Shown: positions 18,484 to 29,016 of the stretch, one piece after another
Layout of the letters: every line of letters starts with the position of its first letter
Numbering within the stretch: the stretch's first letter is position 1
Assembly: GCA_947458745.1 (NCBI GenBank)
Contig: CANGYQ010000026.1
Coordinates: 1 to 35,650, forward strand
Length of the DNA: 35,650 bases
DNA from: Bryobacteraceae bacterium
Lineage (GTDB): Bacteria > Acidobacteriota > Terriglobia > Bryobacterales > Bryobacteraceae
Direction: 5' to 3'
Notes under the pieces: model-generated
Told to the model about the DNA's origin: nothing
Database searches by the model: none
What the model saw: the letters and a program-made list of their open reading frames with translations, nothing else
Translations under genes and position numbers: made by a program

Positions 18484-19361
18484 ACAATCTCCTCTTTCCC
18501 ATCGCTGCCATCACCGACGAGTTTTCGCCGGACCTGAAAGGCGCGCTTGACCCCATGACCGAGATCGGCATGACCGGCGCGGAGCTGCGCGTCGTCTTCG
18601 GCAAGAACATCATGGACCTGACCGATGATGAAGTGAAGCAAGCCACCGAGCTGCTGGCGGAACGCGGCATCAAGGTGATCTCCATTGCCTCGCCGATTCT
18701 GAAGTGCGTCCTGCCTGGCGGCGGCGACGTGGACAGCCGCTTCCAACAGGACATTTTCAACTCCAAGCACACCTTCGACGATCAGCCGCGTCTCGCCGAC
18801 CGGGCCATTAAGATCGCCGAGATTACCGGTGCCAAGATCATCCGCGTCTTCTCCTACTGGCGCACGGTACAGCCCGAGGCTTGCTTCGACGCGGTCGTGA
18901 CAGCGCTGAATGGCTTGTCGGACAAGTTCGGCTCCGCCGGGCTGATTTGCGGCCTCGAGAATGAGCATGCGTGCAACATCGCCACGGCGGCGGAATCAGC
19001 CAAGGTGCTGGCGGCGGTGGAGCATCCCGCGCTGAAGCTGGTCTGGGATCCGGCCAATGCGCTCTGCTCCGGCGAAGTGCCGTATCCGGGCGGCTACAAC
19101 CTGTTGCCCAAGGGCCGCGTGGGCCACGTCCACATCAAGGATTGCCACATCGAGCATCAAGCCGACGGCAGCCACAAGCCCATCTGGGGCCCCGTAGGAA
19201 CGCGTGCGGTGGACTGGAAGGGCCAGATTGCGGCGCTGAAGGCCGACGGCTACCAGGGCTTCATCAGTCTCGAAACCCACTGGGGCGGCCCGGGCGGCAA
19301 CAAGTGGGAAGGCTCGCGGATCTGCGGCTGGAATCTGCGCGGTCTGGTGGCGGCGGTTTAG
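18480..19361 (+). CDS. Sugar phosphate isomerase/epimerase-like TIM-barrel protein (AP endonuclease 2 family)
   Basis: 293 residues from the ATG at 18480, which overlaps the CRTAC1 stop by 4 nt. The frame is open upstream, but only within the previous gene. The fold is recognised from conserved strands: the opening AAITDEFSPDL, AGLICGLENEHACN (metal-binding Glu), LVWDPANALCSG (Asp), GHVHIKDCHI (His) and GFISLETHWGG (Glu). These supply the usual divalent-metal site of the xylose-isomerase-like barrel. There is no signal peptide, so it is cytoplasmic, unlike the four exported products encoded before it. The substrate cannot be read from sequence; a sugar or inositol derivative is possible. It is the last gene of the set, followed by two hairpins. 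Confidence 0.92.
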   Translation: MNNLLFPIAAITDEFSPDLKGALDPMTEIGMTGAELRVVFGKNIMDLTDDEVKQATELLAERGIKVISIASPILKCVLPGGGDVDSRFQQDIFNSKHTFDDQPRLADRAIKIAEITGAKIIRVFSYWRTVQPEACFDAVVTALNGLSDKFGSAGLICGLENEHACNIATAAESAKVLAAVEHPALKLVWDPANALCSGEVPYPGGYNLLPKGRVGHVHIKDCHIEHQADGSHKPIWGPVGTRAVDWKGQIAALKADGYQGFISLETHWGGPGGNKWEGSRICGWNLRGLVAAV

Positions 19362-19392
19362 CCGCCATCCAGCTCATTTGGTACCGAGCTGG
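19346..19392. terminator. Two adjacent hairpins at the end of the CHRD-cytochrome-CRTAC1 gene set
   Basis: The first hairpin (19346-19369) has a 9-bp stem with one G-T pair, built on TGGCGGC and GCCGCCA, with the stop codon of the isomerase gene at its loop. The second (19369-19392) pairs CCAGCTC with GAGCTGG around a 10-nt loop and overlaps the 3' end of the opposing 88-aa gene. No T run follows, so they may act as a weak or Rho-assisted two-way terminator. Confidence 0.45.
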
Positions 19393-19640
19393 TCCTCGAT
19401 GCGGCTGACGCGGACTTCGAGTTTGTCGATGCGGTGGTCCAGCTCGGCAAACTTGATCAGAAGCTCACTGTGATTCTTGGCCATCTCGGCACGCAAAAGA
19501 TCGCGGAGATCGTTCATCCGGGTGTTGAGATGGGTTTCAAGTGTCGAAAGCCGAGAATTGTTCATCAATACCCCGACCATCACGATTACCAGGGTGCTCA
19601 CTGGACCCACCGTGAGGACTAGGATTTGCTGGCCATCCAT
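19374..19640 (-). CDS. Small membrane protein with coiled coil (88 aa)
   Basis: An N-terminal transmembrane helix (about residues 7-26) is followed by a continuous heptad-like region (about 30-85: LSTLETHLNTRMNDL, then LDHRIDKLEVRVSRIEDQL). This predicts a membrane-anchored coiled coil, probably oligomeric. Small proteins of this design are common in Acidobacteriota and Cyanobacteria, and no function is assigned. It converges on the isomerase gene with 12 nt between stops and lies downstream of the PAP2 gene on the same strand (90-nt gap). Confidence 0.77.
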   Translation of the reverse strand: MDGQQILVLTVGPVSTLVIVMVGVLMNNSRLSTLETHLNTRMNDLRDLLRAEMAKNHSELLIKFAELDHRIDKLEVRVSRIEDQLGTK

Positions 19641-19730
19641 AGTCGAAGTCTAGCATCGAAGCCAGCGCCTGGATCGGCTGGAAGACCTGGATTGAGGACG
19701 ATTCTGGGACGGCTACTCAAGAGTCGCCAC

Positions 19731-20312
19731 TTAGCGCATCAACAAAAATGCCCAGTGGCCCAGGCAGGCACCGATGCTGGCTCCGGCGATCACATCACTG
19801 AGGAAGTGCATCCCCAGCACCACTCTTGAGGTCCCGATGGACAGGCCGAAGAAGAGTAGCAAGGGCATCAGGCCGGGAAAGAACTGCCCTACGGAGAAGG
19901 CGACCGCAAAAGCCGTGATCGTGTGGCCGGACGGGAACGAGAACTGATCCGGGGGCAGCAGCGTGGCCCAGCAGTGCGGCTCCAGCGCACAAGGGCGGCG
20001 GCGTCCCGCCAGGCGCTTCAGCCATAGGAACAACGCCACGCCAGTACCAGCGGCCAGAAACGCTGAGGCAATCACGCGGAAGCGGTTGGGTTCCGGTGAC
20101 AACGCCACCACCACCGCCAGCGCGTACCACAACCAACCATCGCCGCCGCGGGTGGCCGCAATCATCCACATGCGGAACCACATGGGGGCGCTCCACCGGT
20201 TTACCCGGCGCATGAGACGGTGATCTCGTGTCTCGATAAAGTCGCGAAAACCGATGATAGGTGAGCCCATGGGGGGAGGCTTCTCTCCAGTCCCATATTC
20301 CGGGAACTGCAT
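19731..20312 (-). CDS. PAP2-family membrane phosphatase
   Basis: 193 residues. The three PAP2 signature motifs are complete: K99-RLAGRRR-P107, P127-SGH130 and S162-R163 through H169-FLSD, with catalytic His130 and His169 and phosphate-binding Lys99, Arg106 and Arg163. About five transmembrane helices are visible. The family removes phosphate from lipid substrates such as undecaprenyl diphosphate or phosphatidic acid, with the active site on the periplasmic face. The specific substrate is not evident. The start at 20312 is backed by AGGA 4 nt upstream; Met15 is the alternative. It is divergent from a lipid-type glycosyltransferase gene, which makes a membrane-lipid role attractive but unproven. 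Confidence 0.93.
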   Translation of the reverse strand: MQFPEYGTGEKPPPMGSPIIGFRDFIETRDHRLMRRVNRWSAPMWFRMWMIAATRGGDGWLWYALAVVVALSPEPNRFRVIASAFLAAGTGVALFLWLKRLAGRRRPCALEPHCWATLLPPDQFSFPSGHTITAFAVAFSVGQFFPGLMPLLLFFGLSIGTSRVVLGMHFLSDVIAGASIGACLGHWAFLLMR

Positions 20313-20408
20313 AACATCCTGGTGACAGCTGGAACAAACATTCGTGAAAGATTATGTTTGCAATCGTCCGGCCCCTCTCACGGTTGTACGATGAGTAGTC
20401 GGAAGACG

Positions 20409-20427
20409 GCCAGCGCCTTTTGCTGGC
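20409..20427. repeat. Inverted repeat in the leader of the glycosyltransferase gene
   Basis: GCCAGC, seven bases, GCTGGC: a 6-bp hairpin 59 nt upstream of the ATG at 20487, inside the 174-bp divergent region with the PAP2 gene. It may be a leader structure or operator; nothing else in this gap is recognisable. Confidence 0.3.
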
Positions 20428-20486
20428 ACTCCCGGCCGGGCGCGCTCCCGAGAGAATTGGAAGCAGCCTGCCATCTGCAAAGTAGC

Positions 20487-21605
20487 ATGAAACGAATCGA
20501 TTTCGTCTTTTTTGACGCCGGCGGCGGACATCGCGCTGCGGCCAATGCCCTGAAACTGGCAATTGAGCAGTCGGGCAAGCCCTGGCAGGTCCGCCTGGTG
20601 AACCTTCAGGAAACCCTCGACCGGCTGGATGTCATCCGCCAGGTGACGGGCATCCGCATGCAGGACGTCTATAACCTGTTGCTGCGCAAGGGTTGGACGC
20701 TGGGTTCGGAGTACATGATTCCGCCCATGCACTGGCTGATCCGGATGAACCATCCGCGAATGGTGAAGTTTCTCGAAGAGTTCTGGGCTACTGATGCGCC
20801 GGATCTGCTGGTCAGCGTGGTCCCGAATTTCAATCGCACCTTGCACCAGGCCTACCAGTCAGCAAAACCTGACGGCAAGATGGTGACCATCCTCACCGAC
20901 ATGGCCGACTATCCACCAGATTTCTGGATTGAGCGTGACCAGCAGCAGTGGTTCATTTGCGGCACCGAGAAGGCCGTTCAGCAGGCACGCGAGATGGGCC
21001 ACCCGGCGGAACGGGTCCTGCCCGCCTCCGGCATGGTACTCCACCCCCGTTTTTACCAGCTCCCGCAAGTGGACCGGACGGCGGAGCGGTTGGAGCTGGG
21101 TCTCGACCCCAACAAGCACACAGGCCTGGTGATGTTTGGCGGCTACGGCAGCAGCACCATGCTGAACATCGCCCGGCGCGTTTCGGAAGCCAAGCTGGAC
21201 GTGCAGCTGATCTTTATCTGCGGCAAGAACGAGAAGCTGAAGGCGCAGCTGAAGGCCGAGAAGTTCTCGATGCCCGTGTTTGTCGAAGGCTTCACCAGCG
21301 AAGTGCCGTACTTCATGCAACTGGCGGACTTCTTCGTCGGCAAGCCCGGCCCGGGCTCGATCAGCGAGGCGCTGCAGATGAAGCTGCCCGTGATCGTCGA
21401 ACGGAACGCCTGGACGCTGCCGCAGGAGCGCTTCAACACGGATTGGGTGCTGGAAAAGCAAGTCGGTATGGTGCTGTCCAGCTTTGACCAGATCGCTGAA
21501 GCCATTCGCAATCTGCCGGTGGAACAGTACCGGGCGCGCGCCGCGGCGCTGAATAACCAGGCCGTCTTTGAGATCCCCGAAATGTTGGAGAGAATCTTGG
21601 GATGA
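20487..21605 (+). CDS. GT28/MGDG-synthase-like glycosyltransferase (GT-B fold)
   Basis: 372 residues from the ATG at 20487. The frame is open to 20322, but that stretch looks non-coding. The N-terminus MKRIDFVFFDAGGGHRAAAN has the glycine-rich loop after the first strand seen in MurG, MGDG synthase and processive diacylglycerol glucosyltransferases. The C-terminal half has the nucleotide-sugar part: TGLVMFGGYGSS, a FVEGFTSEVPYFM segment, and GKPGPGSISEAL near residue 290, where the Glu should contact the donor ribose. There is no signal peptide, so it is a cytoplasmic or membrane-surface enzyme that probably glycosylates a lipid. The acceptor is unknown. Its TGA overlaps the ATG of the secreted hydrolase gene (ATGA). 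Confidence 0.86.
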   Translation: MKRIDFVFFDAGGGHRAAANALKLAIEQSGKPWQVRLVNLQETLDRLDVIRQVTGIRMQDVYNLLLRKGWTLGSEYMIPPMHWLIRMNHPRMVKFLEEFWATDAPDLLVSVVPNFNRTLHQAYQSAKPDGKMVTILTDMADYPPDFWIERDQQQWFICGTEKAVQQAREMGHPAERVLPASGMVLHPRFYQLPQVDRTAERLELGLDPNKHTGLVMFGGYGSSTMLNIARRVSEAKLDVQLIFICGKNEKLKAQLKAEKFSMPVFVEGFTSEVPYFMQLADFFVGKPGPGSISEALQMKLPVIVERNAWTLPQERFNTDWVLEKQVGMVLSSFDQIAEAIRNLPVEQYRARAAALNNQAVFEIPEMLERILG

Positions 21606-23443
21606 AGTTTCACGCGTCTGCGACCGTGCTGGCCCTCACTGCGGCCCTTGCCTTCCCCGCCCTTTCGCTGGCCCAACCCGCCAATGAGCCGTTCTTGAAG
21701 TGGCTGGACGCGACCGCCCAGAAGCAACTGGCCGACCGTGATGCGGTCATCCGCGCCATCCGCACGCCGGAACAGGTGGCCGCCCGCAAGCAGTACGTCC
21801 GCGCCAAGCTGCTGGAGCTGATCGGCGGCCTGCCCAACTATCAGGGCCCGCTGAACGCGCGCAAGCTTTGGCAGAAGGACATGGGCCGCTACGTGATCGA
21901 AGGCATTACGTATGAGAGCCTGCCCAGCTATGTCGTGACGGCCAACCTCTACCGGCCCCGCGCCATTGGTCGATATCCGGCCGTGCTGTTCCCGCTGGGC
22001 CACTGGGATATCGGCAAGGCGGCTGCCCAGCGCATCGCCGCCAATTTGGCCATCAAGGGATTTGTGGTGCTGGCCTTTGACCCGATGGGCCAGGGCGAGC
22101 GGCAGCAGAGCTACGACAGCCGCATGGCCCGCTCGCTGATTGGCGGCTCCACTGAGCAGCACTTCATGAATGGCGCTTTGGCCACCATGGCCGGCGGCAA
22201 CGTGGCGCGCTACTTCATCTGGGATGGCATGCGCGGCATCGACTATCTGCAATCGCGCGAGGAAGTGGACCCCAGCCGGATCGGTTGTACGGGCTGCTCC
22301 GGCGGCGGCACGCAGACCACCTACATCTCCGCGCTCGATGACCGCGTGAAGGTAGCGGCCCCCGCTTGCTACATGCAGAGCTTCAAGCTGCTCTTCTCCG
22401 GCACCATTGGCGATAGCGAACAGAGCTTCGCCAACTTTATTTCGAGCGGCCTCGATCAGACCGATTACGTCGAACTGTTTTCGCCGAAGCCGTGGCTGAT
22501 CGCCAACACCGAAAAAGACTTCTTCACCCCTGCCGCCGCCAAGATCGTCTACGAAGAAGCACGTAACTGGTACGAGATGCTGGGCGCCCAGGAGAAGGTG
22601 AAGTGGGTGGTGGGCCCGGGTGGTCACGGCACGCCGCTGAACGTCCGGGAGGCGATCTACGACTGGATGATCCGCTGGATCGGCGATGGCCAGACCTCGT
22701 CGAAGGAAGAAGAGATCGACATGCTTCCGGATCTGGAGCTGAACGTCACACCCGGCGGGCAGGTGGGCGGCGTGGATCTCTACACGCACATTGCGAAGGA
22801 ACTGAAATCGCCATCCGCCATCCCCGCTTTGCCGGATGATCCCTATCCGGTGAATGAGAAGCTGCTGGAAGGCACGGGCTCGACGGCGGTGGTGGTGGTG
22901 GAAACCGGCACGTTGCCCGGCTATCGCGCGGAGCAGTTGCACAAGCGCGGCGTCACCGTGCTGGCCATCAACCCGCGTGGCTACCCGGTGGCCCGATACC
23001 CCTACTATTCCGGCGATTGGGCCACCAATGAGCGAGCCTGGCTGATCGGCAAGAACCTGCCCTTGATGCGCGCCGCCGACATTGCCGCCGCCGCCCGCAA
23101 GTTAAAGGCTCGTCCCGGCGTGGATCGCGTGCTGGTGCAGGCCAGCGGCGTGGGCGGCTGGTGGGCCATCTACGCGCTGCAGAACGAACCGGCGATCACC
23201 AAAGCCTGGGTGGACAAGACGCCGCACTCCATCCGTGCCGCCTTTGATCAGCCGGTGCATCAGGACTTGCACGATGTGGTGATCCCGGGCGTCGTGCCGG
23301 ACGTCAAGCCCAGCCGCCGTTTGCTCTGGACCGACCCGACGGACTGGATGCGCAACGTGATCAAGGTGCCCGGCGAATATGTCTACCGGCAGGTGATCTA
23401 CGATGACGATAGTGAACGGCTGATCACGCTTTTCTTGAAGTAG
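21602..23443 (+). CDS. Secreted alpha/beta hydrolase, acetyl-xylan-esterase-like
   Basis: 613 residues with a clear signal peptide (about 1-24, LSLAQ). The first alpha/beta domain has the strand RYPAVLFPLGHWD, the oxyanion region GFVVLAFDPMGQGERQQ, and a nucleophile elbow G231-C-S233-G-G inside GCTGCSGGGT. The acid is probably the Asp in NTEKDFF and the base His342 in GPGGHGTPL. Residues after about 400 form a second alpha/beta-like region without an obvious triad, perhaps a degenerate duplicate. This large family includes acetyl xylan esterases and glucuronoyl-type esterases; the substrate cannot be fixed. The two cysteines flanking the nucleophile are uncommon. It starts at ATGA over the glycosyltransferase stop. 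Confidence 0.9.
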   Translation: MKFHASATVLALTAALAFPALSLAQPANEPFLKWLDATAQKQLADRDAVIRAIRTPEQVAARKQYVRAKLLELIGGLPNYQGPLNARKLWQKDMGRYVIEGITYESLPSYVVTANLYRPRAIGRYPAVLFPLGHWDIGKAAAQRIAANLAIKGFVVLAFDPMGQGERQQSYDSRMARSLIGGSTEQHFMNGALATMAGGNVARYFIWDGMRGIDYLQSREEVDPSRIGCTGCSGGGTQTTYISALDDRVKVAAPACYMQSFKLLFSGTIGDSEQSFANFISSGLDQTDYVELFSPKPWLIANTEKDFFTPAAAKIVYEEARNWYEMLGAQEKVKWVVGPGGHGTPLNVREAIYDWMIRWIGDGQTSSKEEEIDMLPDLELNVTPGGQVGGVDLYTHIAKELKSPSAIPALPDDPYPVNEKLLEGTGSTAVVVVETGTLPGYRAEQLHKRGVTVLAINPRGYPVARYPYYSGDWATNERAWLIGKNLPLMRAADIAAAARKLKARPGVDRVLVQASGVGGWWAIYALQNEPAITKAWVDKTPHSIRAAFDQPVHQDLHDVVIPGVVPDVKPSRRLLWTDPTDWMRNVIKVPGEYVYRQVIYDDDSERLITLFLK

Positions 23444-23476
23444 CCGCAAACCCCGCGCTTGATCAAGGCTCGCTGG

Positions 23477-24956
23477 CTAGGGGCGCTTGCCCGACAACCA
23501 CTCATCGCGGTGTGCGTTGCGCCCCTGGGGCTCCACTTTGCCGCTGGGGGAGATCTTGAGGCCAAACCAGGCAGCGGCCTCTTTGTAGTCCAGTTCGTCA
23601 GTCGTAAAGAAGTACGGCTTGATGTCCACGCCCGCTACCTCCGCAAAGTCATCCAGCGTATAGCCTCGTTCGCGCGGATAGCGCCGCAGCATCTCACTCA
23701 TCACCTTGTCGAGCGTGCGCACGCCACCAGAAGCGGCCTGGATGCGGGCATCCAGTACAAACGCCACGACAGCACCCTTGGTGTAGTAGCTGACGGTGGT
23801 GCGAGGCGAATTCTCGTTGGGCTTGTAGAACTTGATCCAGGTATCGAAGCTGGAATCGGCCAGTGATTGTAAGCGCCGCCCTTCGCTGCGCTGCAGTCCT
23901 TCCACCAGTTTGCTGAGTTCATCGAAGAACTCGGCTTCACTAATCACGCCCGCACGCCGGAGGCTCAAGACGCCGTAGTAGGACGTGAAGCCTTCGGCGA
24001 TACCGAGCGACCGGGTGTACTGCTCTTCTTCATACTCGCCCGGAGTGATCTCGCGCGGGCGAAGGCTCTTGACGTTCCAGGCATGGAATAGTTCGTGGCT
24101 GGCCAAACCCATCCAGCGCACATACGTCTCCCGGCGGCGCGTGGCATCGGGGGAGGTCATCATCACGGTGCACTCCTGATGCTCCATGCCACCGCCCTTG
24201 CCGGAGAGGACGTTGAGGAACAGGTAACGCTTGTAGGGGAAGAACCCCGCGACATCACGCTGCGCGCGCACGATGCGGGCCAGGTCGGCCGTTGATTGCG
24301 GACCATCCCACTGCGTCCGGTCACCGCCGATGTTCACCAGCGCATGCTGGATGCCGTCCACGTCGAAGCTATACATCTTGGCATTGCCGGCAACAATCGG
24401 GGCATCCACGAGTTCCTCGTAACTGCCCGCGCGATAGTGTCGCGGACCTACTTCCGGCATGGAGGTGACCACATCCTTCCAGGCGGGAGGCACCTCCAGC
24501 CGGACCTCATGCGGCCGGTCCGGCCCACTAGCCAGCGTCAGATAGACGGGCTGGCCGTTCAGCAGGGCGAACTCATTGTCGACATAGGCGTCCTGCACAT
24601 TCATCGAATGGGCAAACAACCGGTAGCGGACGGTGACGGAGGGCTGGCCACCAGTACGCACGCGCCAGCGGTTCTTGCGGACTTTCTCAGCCCCCAAGGG
24701 GGTGGTGAGCGTCTCCACGTTCTGGGCATACTCACGGATTACATAGGGCGTCCACACGGCCATTTTCAGCGTGATCTCCGCCGCCCCAGCGGTGGGGTAA
24801 ACCGCTTCTACGTCCAAGTGGTGGCCCGCCGGATCAGGAAAGCGCAACGTGTAACGAATGGGTTCCAACGCGCCTGACCGATCGGCTAGGGGCTGCGACC
24901 AGGCCGAACCTGCGAACATCAGAAGGAGCAGAACAAGCTGCGCCCCAATCATTCTC

Positions 24957-24958
<2 letters not shown>
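23477..24958 (-). CDS. M61-family metallopeptidase (glycyl-aminopeptidase type), exported
   Basis: 493 residues from the ATG at 24958, which opens a signal peptide (MRMIGAQLVLLLLMFAGSAWSQ is split here as residues 1-20 plus SQ). The frame continues upstream to 25153, but only antisense to the ABC gene. The zinc site is H288-E-L-F-H292 with the third ligand Glu322 in AEGFTSYYG. The N-terminal beta domain (about 35-200) is typical of M61. The protein stops shortly after the DELDYKEAAAWFGLKI segment, where most family members continue into a PDZ domain, so this is a PDZ-less form. Its start codon overlaps that of the ABC transporter on the other strand by two bases. Confidence 0.92.
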
Positions 24959-26825
<1,867 letters not shown>

Positions 26826-26828
26826 GCC

Positions 26829-26876
26829 CGCCAAGCCGCTAAGTCGCAGCCCTCAGCCGTTCTTTGTGCCTTGGCG
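26829..26876. repeat. Inverted arms of a possible dispersed intergenic repeat
   Basis: Just after the ABC stop, CGCCAAG (26829-26835) is matched by CTTGGCG (26870-26876). The text between, with GCTAAGTCGC and TTCTTTGTGCC, resembles the CGCCAAGGCGCAAAG-type intergenic repeats I know from several environmental phyla. Only one copy is in the window, so this is a suggestion. Confidence 0.3.
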
Positions 26877-26976
26877 TGTTTGCGGGAAGCTTCCAGGGCT
26901 CATTCACACGACCGCCGACAAAGGGCAAGACCGAGTCAAGCAAGTGACGTCGCACCGGCCCTTCATCGAAGCACCT

Positions 26977-26994
26977 GCGCGCTTTATTGCGCGC
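26977..26994. terminator. GC hairpin between the convergent ABC and M14 genes
   Basis: GCGCGC, TTTATT, GCGCGC: a 6-bp stem with 6-nt loop placed 18 nt beyond the M14 stop and 151 nt beyond the ABC stop. It could end transcription from one or both sides. It lacks a T run, and the palindromic arms also read as a direct repeat. Confidence 0.3.
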
Positions 26995-27011
26995 GACCCG
27001 GCACTGCGGCC

Positions 27012-28949
27012 CTACCAGGTCTTCTTCATCACCCGCACGATCGGGTAGGCGTTGTGGTCGAACTCATAGTAGGGTGACCGCTCAAACCACCAGGCGACGC
27101 GGGCGCGGGTGTTGCGAGCGAAGGCGGGGTCGGCGGCGACTTTGGCGTCGAACTCTTTCTTCAACTCCGGGTGGAGCTTGGCCATCTCCTGTGCGATGGG
27201 CTCCATGATGTAGTCGCCGAAGTATTCCTTCTGCTCAAAGATGGCGAGCATCAGCCCCCAGCGGACCAGCGAATCCGGGGCGTCTGGCTCCAGGATGTTC
27301 AGGGCGACGCGGGCGGCGCGCTGGTTCATGGGCACGTAGACGGACCCGGCGGCGAACTTGCGGCGTTCGGTCAGCTTCTGCGTCTTGAAGCTGGGGGCGA
27401 CGCGGCCTTCGAAGGGTTGTGGGGAGAGTTTGACGTCGTAGAAGTGGTACGTCTCAAACTCGGCTTCAACGTCTTTTGTCAGCTTTTCGGTCTTCAGTCC
27501 GTGCGCATTGACGCGGTCGATGACATCCTGCCATTCAGCGGGGATCAGGTAGCCGACAGGGATGGAGGCGCTGGCGGTGGCGGTGACTTTGCCGAACACC
27601 TTGGTGGGCACGTCATTCACTTCTTTGGTATAGACCGTTACTGGACCACCGGCCAGGTCGCTCTGCTTGGCCGTCGCCTTCAGGCCGCGGTAGGTGTAAG
27701 GGCTGGGCTGGGCGAAATCGAGCTTGCCATCGAGATAGAGCGCGGTGGAGGAGCCAGCCAGCGCGGCAACAGCTTTGTCGGCTTCACGCACGGCGGTCAT
27801 CAGAGCTTGCGGGTCCCGCACGACGGCTTCGATGGAGCGGCGCATGACATCGTAGTGTGCCCAGGTGCGCGTCTTAAAGCTCTTCAGCGAGTGCGTTTCG
27901 ACCAGCAGCGCCGGACGGTTCTGCACGGCGGCGTAGCCATGCGAGAAGCGTGGCGTGTAGGTGGAGCGGGCAAAGCCAGACACTCCATCGGGCCCCCGGC
28001 CGCCGGCGCGCGGCGTGTTGCCGCCTAGCCCCATCGCCATGCCGTACCAGCCCATGATGTGGCCGTCGGTGGCCATGGAATCGTTGAGGTAAGGCAGGTA
28101 CCGGTCGGTCACCCACTGGCCGGCGGTGGGCCAGATCTCCTGGTTCTGGACGGCGTCGATGGTGATGTCGTACTGGAAGTCCGCGCCATCGGTGACGTGG
28201 TTGTCCAGGAAGAAATCCGGCAGCCAGGCATTCCACAGCTTCAGCCAGGCGCGCATTTCCGGGGCGTCGGCCTTGATGAAGTCACGGTTGAGGTTGAGGC
28301 GCTGCGCAGTGGCGCGGAAGCCCATCTCCTTGGGTCCGTCCTGGTTGATGCGCTGGAAGGCGCTGAACCGCTCATGCCCATCGACATTGAAGACGGGGAT
28401 GTTGACGATGATCACCTTGTCCAGCCAGGCGGCGTACTTCTTGGACACGACCATGTCCCGGATCAGCATCTCAGACGCTTCCTTGCCGTCCACTTCGCCC
28501 GGATGGATGCAGCTTTGGAGCATCACAATCGCCTTGCCCGACTTCTTCGCCGCTTCCGGCGTGAAGGCCTTGTCCTTGGAGACGATCACCGCGATCATGT
28601 CGCGGCCTTGCGGCGTCTTGCCGAAGGTGACCACCTTGACGTAGGGCGAAGCTTTCTCGAGCTTGCGCGCCAGGTCCACGGAGTCGCTATAGTGCGCCGT
28701 CTCGGCATAGTTGGTTTTTTCGGCCAAGGTGAGCAGTTCCTTGGGTGAGGCGGCTGTCGATTCCGCTAGTGACTTGGCCGCAGAGGCCAGGGGCGGCTCA
28801 AAAGCCGTCTTCGGCGGGAAGTTGGGCATTTCGACGGTTTTGGGCCGAGGCTCCAAACGGGGGGCGGGGATGGGCTGGGCGAATAATAGTGAACTATAGA
28901 ACCCAAAGGCAAACCAGTGGCGCATTCCTTGATGGTAACGGCTGATCAC
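27012..28949 (-). CDS. M14-family zinc carboxypeptidase-like metallopeptidase, exported
   Basis: 645 residues. An export signal covers about residues 9-25 (FAFGFYSSLLFAQ). Met9 (28925) is an equally possible start, and neither start has a good ribosome site. Zinc ligands are H149-P-G-E152 and His251 in LDNHVTDG. The arginine-containing RLNLNRDF near 217-224 replaces the usual LNRN, and the catalytic Glu is in LLVETHSLKSF near 355. The C-terminal 250 residues form an extra beta-rich region present in the long bacterial M14 proteins. It is predicted to trim peptides in the periplasm or outside. It is downstream of vapC on the same strand with a 67-nt gap, but a shared transcript is not required. 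Confidence 0.92.
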   Translation of the reverse strand: MISRYHQGMRHWFAFGFYSSLLFAQPIPAPRLEPRPKTVEMPNFPPKTAFEPPLASAAKSLAESTAASPKELLTLAEKTNYAETAHYSDSVDLARKLEKASPYVKVVTFGKTPQGRDMIAVIVSKDKAFTPEAAKKSGKAIVMLQSCIHPGEVDGKEASEMLIRDMVVSKKYAAWLDKVIIVNIPVFNVDGHERFSAFQRINQDGPKEMGFRATAQRLNLNRDFIKADAPEMRAWLKLWNAWLPDFFLDNHVTDGADFQYDITIDAVQNQEIWPTAGQWVTDRYLPYLNDSMATDGHIMGWYGMAMGLGGNTPRAGGRGPDGVSGFARSTYTPRFSHGYAAVQNRPALLVETHSLKSFKTRTWAHYDVMRRSIEAVVRDPQALMTAVREADKAVAALAGSSTALYLDGKLDFAQPSPYTYRGLKATAKQSDLAGGPVTVYTKEVNDVPTKVFGKVTATASASIPVGYLIPAEWQDVIDRVNAHGLKTEKLTKDVEAEFETYHFYDVKLSPQPFEGRVAPSFKTQKLTERRKFAAGSVYVPMNQRAARVALNILEPDAPDSLVRWGLMLAIFEQKEYFGDYIMEPIAQEMAKLHPELKKEFDAKVAADPAFARNTRARVAWWFERSPYYEFDHNAYPIVRVMKKTW

Positions 28950-29016
28950 AGCTTGGTGCCAAAAGGTTGGGCGGAAGCGGGAGGATCCGGCTGCGTGCGC
29001 CTGGGGGAGGCGCGCC

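Noticed and set aside
21143..22942. 599-codon open frame on the minus strand
   Set aside because: Antisense to the glycosyltransferase and hydrolase genes; the product is His/Arg/Gln-rich without domains. It is a by-product of high GC and strong third-position bias.
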